From contig JAEWYJ010000206.1 of the NCBI GenBank assembly GCA_023395695.1, forward strand, positions 1-9,631: DNA of 9,631 bases, written 5' to 3'. Below the pieces are notes generated by a model. That model did not search any database. It was not told the DNA's origin and worked only from the letters and a program-made list of their open reading frames with translations. Position 1 is the stretch's first letter; the number at the start of each line of letters is the position of its first letter. This document shows positions 1-5,197 of the stretch, piece after piece. The DNA comes from Bacillota bacterium (GTDB taxonomy: Bacteria > Bacillota > Clostridia > Oscillospirales > Ruminococcaceae). Made by a program: the position numbers and the translations under genes.

Positions 1-1
1 T

Positions 2-2686
2 ACACTCGGCGGGACCGGCGGCGGCATTGCGAATGACCTTGCAGATCTGCGCGAGATTGCGGCCAACGGCCTGCGCCATTCGCCGATTCATCAAATTCTT
101 GTCGAGCGCTGCGTTGCCGGTTGGAAGGAAATTGAGTTTGAGGTCATCCGCGATTCCAAGGGTAACCTTATTACCGTCTGCTCAATGGAAAACGTCGACC
201 CGGTGGGTGTGCACACGGGAGACTCGGTTGTCATCGCCCCGGCGGTGACACTGGCCGACAAGGAATATCAAATGCTGCGCACCGCGTCCTTGCAGATTGT
301 CGACGCACTCGGCGTGGAGGGCGGCTGCAACTGCCAGTTCGCCTTAAACCCCGACAGCTTTGAATATACGGTTATTGAGGTCAACCCCCGCGTGTCGCGC
401 TCCTCGGCGCTGGCCTCCAAGGCAACCGGTTATCCGATTGCCAAGGTGGCGACTAAAATTGCAATCGGCTACACGCTCGATGAGATTCTTAACGCCGTTA
501 CCGGCTGCACCTATGCCTGCTTTGAGCCGGCGCTTGACTATATTGTCGTCAAATATCCGCGCTGGCCGTTTGACAAATTTATCTACGGCGAGAAGAAGCT
601 CGGCACCCAGATGAAGGCGACCGGCGAGGTTATGAGCATCGGCACCAGCTTTGAGCAGGCGATGATGAAGGCGGCGCAGTCGGTGGAGCTAAAGCTTGAC
701 TCAATGCAGTCGCCATTGCTCTCGCATGAAACCGACGAGCAGATTATGACCCGCGTGCAGACCTGCGACGACATGCGTCTGTTTGCCGTTTATGAAGCGC
801 TTTACCGCGGCATTGAGGGCGTTGAGGAGATTTTTCGCATCACCCGCATCGACCGTTGGTTCCTGTATAAATTTCTGAACCTCGCCCAGATGCAGCAGAT
901 TCTTGAGCAGGGCAAGCTGGATGAGACAATATATCTGCGGGCCAAGAAGCTGGGCTTTCTGGACAGCACGATTCACCGGATGACCGGTGTGGATCCCGCG
1001 CCCCTGCACCGCTTTGCCGGCTACAAGATGGTCGACACCTGCGCGGCGGAATTCCCGGCCGAAACCCCCTACTTCTACTCGACCTACGACGACCAGAACG
1101 AGGCGGCCGAATTTATCGCACATCACAAAAATGACAGAAAAAAGGTCATTGTTTTTGGCTCCGGCCCCATTCGTATCGGACAGGGCATTGAGTTTGACTA
1201 CTGCTCGGTGCACTGCGTCTGGGCGCTTAAAGAGGCGGGCTGTGAAGCCATTATTGTCAACAACAACCCCGAGACGGTTTCCACCGACTTTGACACGAGC
1301 GACCGGCTCTATTTCGACCCGCTGACGCCCGAGAGCGTCGACAGCATTCTCGAAACCGAACAGCCCTACGGCGTGGTCGTACAGTTTGGCGGGCAGACCG
1401 CCATTAAGCTGACGAGCCATCTGGCTGCAAAGGGTGTGCGTATTTTGGGCACCTGTGCCGACTCGGTAGACGCGGCCGAAGACCGCGAGCGCTTTGATGA
1501 GATTTTAGAGGAATGCCAAATTCCGCGTCCGCAGGGCCATACCGTTATGACAACCGAAGAGGCGGTCAAGGCGGCGGAAGGGCTTGGCTATCCCGTGCTA
1601 CTGCGCCCCTCCTATGTGTTGGGCGGCCAGAACATGGTCATCGCGCACAACTCCGAGCGGGTTATCGAATATATGGGCATTATCACCGCGACTATGCTTG
1701 AAAATCCGGTGCTGGTGGATAAATATATGATGGGCACCGAGGTGGAGGTCGACGCCATCTGCGACGGCGAAGATTATCTTATCCCGGGCATTATGGAGCA
1801 CGTCGAGCGCGCGGGTATCCATTCGGGCGACTCCATTTCGGTTTATCCCTGCCGCACGCTGTCCCCCCGTATTAAGGAAATGATTGTTGAGTACACAGCC
1901 AAGCTGGCGCGCGCCCTAAAGGTCATCGGCATGGTCAATATTCAATATGTGGTGTACAACGACGAGGTGTACGTCATTGAGGTCAACCCCCGCTCGTCCC
2001 GCACCGTTCCTTATATCAGCAAGGTGACCGGCGTGCCGATGGTCGACCTTGCAACCAAAATTATGCTGGGAGCCAGGCTCAGGGATTTGGGCTTTGGCAC
2101 GGGGCTCTACCCCGACGCGCCATATGTGGCGGTTAAGGTGCCGGTGTTCAGCTTTGAAAAGCTGCGCGGCGTTGACGTACAGCTCGGCCCGGAGATGAAA
2201 TCGCCCGGCGAGGTGTTGGGCATTGCCAAAACCTTTGAGGAGGCGCTGCTCAAGGGCCTTGTTGCGGCAGGCTACAGGCTGGAGGAACGCGGCGGCGTGC
2301 TGATCTCGGTGCGCGATACCGACAAGCCCGAGATTACCAAGATTGCCGAAAAATTCGAGAGGCTTGGCTTTGAATTGTATGCAACGCCGGGCACCGCATT
2401 GGCGCTAAACAAGCAGATGGTCGCGACCAACTCGGTGCGCCCCATGCAGGAGCCGTCTCCCAACGTTATAGACCTGATTGATTCAGGCAAGATTCATTAT
2501 GTTATTTCAACCTCGAAGGGCGGCGCAAACCCCAAGACCAGCCAGTCGGTACAGCTGCGCCGCCGTGCGGTGGATCATTCCATCGTCTGCCTGACGGCGC
2601 TTGACACCGCCAACGCCTTGGCTGACTGCCTGCTCTCTAAAAAGCGGATGGCCGACATTGACCTTGTCAGCATTACCGATCTTTAA
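2..2686 (+). CDS. carB: Carbamoyl-phosphate synthase large subunit, 5'-truncated by window edge
   Basis: The large subunit makes carbamoyl phosphate from bicarbonate, two ATP and ammonia delivered by the glutaminase subunit CarA, feeding pyrimidine and arginine synthesis in the cytoplasm. The open frame enters from the left edge at base 2 and gives 894 residues. E. coli CarB has 1073, and the first residues match the ATP-binding loop (TLGGTGGGIA) near E. coli residue 173, so roughly 170 N-terminal residues lie outside the window. Seen in order: the rest of the first ATP-grasp half with metal ligands in VIEVNPR (E126, N128 of the partial protein), the oligomerisation region, the second ATP-grasp half starting near residue 385 (GSGPIRIGQGIEFDY) with VIEVNPRSS (E660, N662), and a C-terminal MGS-like allosteric domain from about residue 760. 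The frame is intact to TAA. carA presumably lies upstream. A strong hairpin terminator follows directly. Confidence 0.98.
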   Translation, partial: TLGGTGGGIANDLADLREIAANGLRHSPIHQILVERCVAGWKEIEFEVIRDSKGNLITVCSMENVDPVGVHTGDSVVIAPAVTLADKEYQMLRTASLQIVDALGVEGGCNCQFALNPDSFEYTVIEVNPRVSRSSALASKATGYPIAKVATKIAIGYTLDEILNAVTGCTYACFEPALDYIVVKYPRWPFDKFIYGEKKLGTQMKATGEVMSIGTSFEQAMMKAAQSVELKLDSMQSPLLSHETDEQIMTRVQTCDDMRLFAVYEALYRGIEGVEEIFRITRIDRWFLYKFLNLAQMQQILEQGKLDETIYLRAKKLGFLDSTIHRMTGVDPAPLHRFAGYKMVDTCAAEFPAETPYFYSTYDDQNEAAEFIAHHKNDRKKVIVFGSGPIRIGQGIEFDYCSVHCVWALKEAGCEAIIVNNNPETVSTDFDTSDRLYFDPLTPESVDSILETEQPYGVVVQFGGQTAIKLTSHLAAKGVRILGTCADSVDAAEDRERFDEILEECQIPRPQGHTVMTTEEAVKAAEGLGYPVLLRPSYVLGGQNMVIAHNSERVIEYMGIITATMLENPVLVDKYMMGTEVEVDAICDGEDYLIPGIMEHVERAGIHSGDSISVYPCRTLSPRIKEMIVEYTAKLARALKVIGMVNIQYVVYNDEVYVIEVNPRSSRTVPYISKVTGVPMVDLATKIMLGARLRDLGFGTGLYPDAPYVAVKVPVFSFEKLRGVDVQLGPEMKSPGEVLGIAKTFEEALLKGLVAAGYRLEERGGVLISVRDTDKPEITKIAEKFERLGFELYATPGTALALNKQMVATNSVRPMQEPSPNVIDLIDSGKIHYVISTSKGGANPKTSQSVQLRRRAVDHSIVCLTALDTANALADCLLSKKRMADIDLVSITDL

Positions 2687-2691
2687 AATAT

Positions 2692-2733
2692 AAAAACAGC
2701 GCCCTCTCCGTCACGGGGAGGGCGCTGTTTTTA
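2692..2733. terminator. Bidirectional rho-independent terminator between carB and the zinc-ribbon gene
   Basis: An 18-bp stem (arms 2692-2709 and 2715-2732, one G-T pair) closes a 5-base loop GTCAC. The GC-rich core is flanked by A5 on the left and T5 on the right, so either strand gives a stem followed by a U-run. It starts 5 bases after the carB stop and lies 43 bp beyond the stop of the convergent zinc-ribbon gene, so it can end both transcripts. Confidence 0.95.
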
Positions 2734-2775
2734 TAAAAGCTGGTAACGATGGAAGCCTACAGGGACATCTGATGT

Positions 2776-2994
2776 TTACGGGCATAGGTCGTCCTGGTCG
2801 ATAATAAATTTTCTGCACGAATCGCAGTAAAACACCTTTACCGCAAAGCTTTGGGCTGTCAGTTTAATCCCCTTTACTAAAGGCGTAAAATTTAAAAGCC
2901 ATTTATCGTCTTGGGCCGCGACCCATTTCAAGGCATATCTGTCCTGAGCAATGCTGCCGACGCGCATCTCTTGTTCACAATACGGGCATTTCAT
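2776..2994 (-). CDS. Small zinc-ribbon protein (72 aa), function unknown
   Basis: The 72-residue protein begins MKCPYCEQEM and has a second pair FYCDSC near the C-terminus. C3/C6 and C57/C60 form two CxxC knuckles that probably bind one zinc ion. The body between them is short and beta-prone (LKWV, WLLNF, AVKVFYC), with no signal peptide or membrane helix. It resembles small zinc-ribbon proteins of Clostridia carried as domains of unknown function (possibly DUF6487/PF20097; name from memory, not checked). An in-frame ATG 54 bases upstream (3048) was not used because nothing like a ribosome binding site precedes it. The ATG at 2994 has GGAG 8 bases upstream, and the first CxxC sits right at the N-terminus as usual for such proteins. 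It lies 87 bp downstream of ogg with no clear terminator between, so co-transcription is likely. Its role is unknown. Confidence 0.8.
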   Translation of the reverse strand: MKCPYCEQEMRVGSIAQDRYALKWVAAQDDKWLLNFTPLVKGIKLTAQSFAVKVFYCDSCRKFIIDQDDLCP

Positions 2995-3002
2995 AAGGGC
3001 TT

Positions 3003-3006
3003 CTCC
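3003..3006 (-). promoter_or_regulatory. Ribosome binding site fixing the zinc-ribbon start
   Basis: Read on the minus strand, GGAG lies 8 bases before the ATG at 2994. This supports the internal start over the upstream ATG at 3048, which is preceded by an AT-rich stretch with no purine-rich site. Confidence 0.65.
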
Positions 3007-3081
3007 AATCTTAACGTTCCAGAAACGCTCGCTGCGCTTAAACCCCATAAAAAGTCTAGGGTTCTTTTTAAAGCGCCGCGC

Positions 3082-3927
3082 CTATGTATCCGCGCCGCCC
3101 TGCTTTGGCCGGGTGCGCATGTAGTGGAACAGCATCTGCTGCGCAATGCCGGCATAAGGGGTCAGCTCCTCCGGAAAGCCGTCGGTAAACAGCTCTTTGA
3201 GCGCCCTGCCAATCCATACATCCACCGGAAAGCACGCCAGCCGGTAAAAGCCGAACAGCAGCGCGCAGTCGGCCACCTTGCGGCCCACCCCGACAATTTG
3301 CATCAGCATAGCGCGCGCCTGATCCAGCGGCAGCGTGGCCAGCGCGTCAAGCTGCACCGCACCGTTGCAAACCTTTTGCGCCGCATCAATAAGGTAGCGT
3401 GCGCGAAAGCCGCAGCGCAGCGGGGCAAGATCGTCAACGGTGCAGCCGGCCAGCCGTTCAGGCTGCGGAAAGGCGTAAAGCCCCTCGCCGATTCTATCGC
3501 CGAAGCTTTCGCAAAGGCGCTCAATAATACCTGAAATACGCTTGATATTATTATTTTGGCTTATAATAAAGCTGGCGAGCGCTTCCCAGCCGTCCTGGCG
3601 CAAAATCCGGATGCCGCCGGCACGCAGGCAAGGCTCAATAAGCTGCTCCGTGTCACAGAACAGACGTTTAAGCGCACAATAATCGGTCTCTGTATCAAAA
3701 TAATGCCGCCAGAAGGCCTCGTCAGCGGCAGAGGTAATCGTAATTTCATCCCCCTGCTGACGAATGTGCGCCGGGTGCCTTGCGGCAATGCCTGTAAAGG
3801 CGCCGTCCGCCTCGCGTCGCCAGCGGAAGCTCTGCCCGCAATTAAGCGTTTGCGCCAGATCAAATTCCGGGAGAAGCAGGGTACAGAAGCCTGATTTTTG
3901 AGAAACGGGGAGCTGCAAACCGGTCAC
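3082..3927 (-). CDS. ogg: 8-oxoguanine DNA glycosylase / AP lyase (Ogg1-type)
   Basis: Base-excision repair enzyme that removes 8-oxoguanine opposite cytosine and can cut the abasic site. The 281 residues match the bacterial Ogg1 layout. An N-terminal beta domain carries the signature CGQSFRW (30-36), an alpha domain carries SQNNNIKRI (123-131, the NNN box of OGG1), and a helix-hairpin-helix follows at about 199-226. The catalytic lysine is K217 in GVGRKVADC and the catalytic aspartate is D236 in PVDVW, equivalent to human K249 and D268; C221 matches human C253. The residue after PVDV is Trp, where human OGG1 has His270. The start at 3927 is GTG; AAGGAAGG lies immediately before it, which is closer than ideal. 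A TTG at codon 4 (3918) would have better spacing, so the start is uncertain by three codons. A good promoter lies just upstream. The zinc-ribbon gene follows 87 bp later, probably in the same transcript. Confidence 0.95.
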   Translation of the reverse strand: MTGLQLPVSQKSGFCTLLLPEFDLAQTLNCGQSFRWRREADGAFTGIAARHPAHIRQQGDEITITSAADEAFWRHYFDTETDYCALKRLFCDTEQLIEPCLRAGGIRILRQDGWEALASFIISQNNNIKRISGIIERLCESFGDRIGEGLYAFPQPERLAGCTVDDLAPLRCGFRARYLIDAAQKVCNGAVQLDALATLPLDQARAMLMQIVGVGRKVADCALLFGFYRLACFPVDVWIGRALKELFTDGFPEELTPYAGIAQQMLFHYMRTRPKQGGADT

Positions 3928-3959
3928 CCTTCCTTCGTGTACATTTATGCACTGCTATC

Positions 3960-3987
3960 AGTATAACATTCGGCGAAAAAAATGCAA
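3960..3987 (-). promoter_or_regulatory. Promoter of ogg (sigma-A type, extended -10)
   Basis: On the minus strand TTGCAT (3982-3987) and TATACT (3960-3965) are separated by 16 bases. TG plus one base directly precedes the -10, giving an extended -10. The expected start of transcription is near 3953, about 25 bases before the ogg GTG codon. Confidence 0.7.
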
Positions 3988-4096
3988 GTTTCGACAGCGG
4001 GCGACAAGGAGTGTAAACTGTTGGTAGCAAAGTTTTTTTGCACAAAATTATTTAAGTTTTTATTCTAACAGATAAAAGTCTTTATATTACAGGCAG

Positions 4097-4148
4097 AATT
4101 CCACAGTTTCAACAGAGTTTTCAACATGCTTCATTTTAATGTGGAATA
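4097..4148. other. Cluster of DnaA-box-like 9-mers (hypothetical)
   Basis: Four 9-mers resemble the DnaA box TTATCCACA: AATTCCACA (4097-4105), GTTTCAACA (4106-4114), TTTTCAACA (4118-4126) and, on the minus strand, TATTCCACA (4140-4148). None is a perfect consensus. The outer two form an 8-bp inverted repeat, ATTCCACA/TGTGGAAT. The flanking genes are not those of a usual replication origin, so this could be a DnaA-titration site, an unrelated operator, or chance in AT-rich DNA. Confidence 0.3.
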
Positions 4149-4204
4149 CCCGAAATTACTAAGTGTAAAAGTGGCGTGGGCACCAGCCGCAAAATTATTT
4201 TAAA

Positions 4205-4223
4205 TGGTATATTAAATTTACCA
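4205..4223. repeat. Operator-like palindrome upstream of rlmB
   Basis: TGGTATATTAAATTTACCA is a 19-base palindrome around a central base with one mismatched pair (TGGTA arms outside, ATT/AAT inside). Its size and symmetry suit a dimeric regulator. It lies about 180 bases upstream of the likely rlmB transcription start, so any direct role in that promoter is doubtful. Confidence 0.35.
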
Positions 4224-4253
4224 ACTGGTTAAAATAGGAATGAATACTGGCGA

Positions 4254-4296
4254 AAAAACGCTAAGCATTAAAATTCCCGAATAAAAAAGCGTTTTT
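4254..4296. repeat. Inverted repeat AAAAACGCT / AGCGTTTTT
   Basis: Perfect 9-bp arms (4254-4262 and 4288-4296) are separated by 25 bases. The right arm ends in T5, so a + strand transcript would have a weak terminator-like stem, but only four pairs are G-C or next to them and the loop is long. It could be a terminator relic or simply AT-rich symmetry. Confidence 0.3.
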
Positions 4297-4351
4297 AAAA
4301 CCGGGCTCATCGGATAAACCGGCAGCAACCCCCATATTTTGTACCGAATGC

Positions 4352-4379
4352 TTGTTTTAGTGACATAATCTGCTATAAT
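4352..4379 (+). promoter_or_regulatory. Promoter of the rlmB operon (sigma-A type, extended -10)
   Basis: TTGTTT (4352-4357) and a perfect TATAAT (4374-4379) are separated by 16 bases, and TGC directly before the -10 makes it an extended -10. Transcription should begin near 4386, leaving a leader of about 40 bases with AGGAGA (4417-4422) before the ATG. Confidence 0.8.
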
Positions 4380-4427
4380 ATAGATTGTATAGCTATTCCT
4401 TTAACAAGCTGACATTAGGAGAAATAC

Positions 4428-5183
4428 ATGCAGGATATAAGAGATGCATCCGATGAGATGGTAGTGGGTCGTAACCCCGTTATTGAGCTGCTGCGGTCGG
4501 GTCGGCCGGTCAATAAAATACTCATGCTGAGATCTGAAGGCGGCGGCCTTCAAAAAATTATTGCCATGGCAAAGGAACGGGGCGTCCCGGTTAAGGATGT
4601 CGCCCGCGAAAAGCTTGAGACGCTCGCTCAGGGGCTTAATCATCAGGGGGTCATAGCCTTTGCGGCGGCCCTTGAGTATGCCACGGTGGAGGATATTTTT
4701 GCCCGCGCGGGGGACGAACCGCTTTTTGTGGTCATCGCCGACGGTATTGAAGATCCCCACAACCTTGGGGCGATTATTCGCTCGGCCGACGCGGCCGGCG
4801 CGCATGGCATTATTATTCCAAAGCGTCACGGCGCGGGCTTGACCGCTGCGGTGATGAAGTCCTCGGCCGGCGCTGCCGAGCATCTGCCGGTGGCGCGGGT
4901 CTCGAACCTGGCGGCCACGGTTGAAGCGCTTAAAAAGAAAAATGTTTGGATATATGCCGCCGATATGGACGGCGAAAGCTGGTGCACAGTGGACTATGCC
5001 GGCGCGGTTGCGCTGGTAATAGGCGCCGAGGGCAGCGGCGTTTCTCGTTTATTGAAGGAACGGAGCGATGTGGTAGTCAGCCTGCCGATGTGCGGGCAGG
5101 TCAATTCGCTTAACGCTTCGGTAGCGGCGGGCGTTCTGCTGTATGAGGTCACACGGCAGAGAAAAGGAATCAAAGCAAAGTAG
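4428..5183 (+). CDS. rlmB: 23S rRNA (guanosine-2'-O-)-methyltransferase, SpoU/TrmH family
   Basis: SAM-dependent enzyme of the SPOUT class; RlmB methylates the 2'-OH of G2251 (E. coli numbering) in the 23S rRNA peptidyl-transferase P loop. The 251 residues match the usual RlmB length. An N-terminal substrate-binding domain (about 1-95; GRNPVIELL at 14-22, QGLNHQGV at 68-75) precedes a knotted catalytic domain. All three SpoU motifs are present: motif I DGIEDPHNLGAIIRSA (105-120, with N112 and R118), motif II ALVIGAEGSGV (195-205, E201) and motif III VNSLNASVAAG (225-235, N226). The ATG has AGGAG 6 bases upstream and a good promoter. A tRNA Gm18 methylase (TrmH) is the alternative, but the N-terminal domain favours RlmB. 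A large membrane-protein gene follows after 14 bases, so the two form an operon. The usual clostridial neighbours (cysS, mrnC) are absent here. Confidence 0.93.
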   Translation: MQDIRDASDEMVVGRNPVIELLRSGRPVNKILMLRSEGGGLQKIIAMAKERGVPVKDVAREKLETLAQGLNHQGVIAFAAALEYATVEDIFARAGDEPLFVVIADGIEDPHNLGAIIRSADAAGAHGIIIPKRHGAGLTAAVMKSSAGAAEHLPVARVSNLAATVEALKKKNVWIYAADMDGESWCTVDYAGAVALVIGAEGSGVSRLLKERSDVVVSLPMCGQVNSLNASVAAGVLLYEVTRQRKGIKAK

Positions 5184-5197
5184 AAGGGGCGGGGAGG

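Larger units (their letters stand above)
3928..4427. other. AT-rich divergent intergenic region between ogg and rlmB
   Basis: About 500 bp without a convincing gene, clearly richer in A and T than the flanking genes. It holds the divergent promoters at each end. The middle contains a cluster of DnaA-box-like 9-mers (4097-4148), an operator-like palindrome (4205-4223) and an inverted repeat with A/T arms (4254-4296). The only open frame of note, about 61 codons on the minus strand ending at 3860, overlaps the start of ogg in another frame and has no family resemblance. Confidence 0.7.

Noticed and set aside
701..1420. 239-codon open frame on the minus strand
   Set aside because: Lies wholly antisense to carB in a GC-rich region; no family resemblance. 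Shadow of carB codon usage.
2911..3534. 207-codon open frame on the plus strand
   Set aside because: Antisense to ogg and the zinc-ribbon gene, both with clear family motifs; composition is basic and low in sense, as expected of a shadow.
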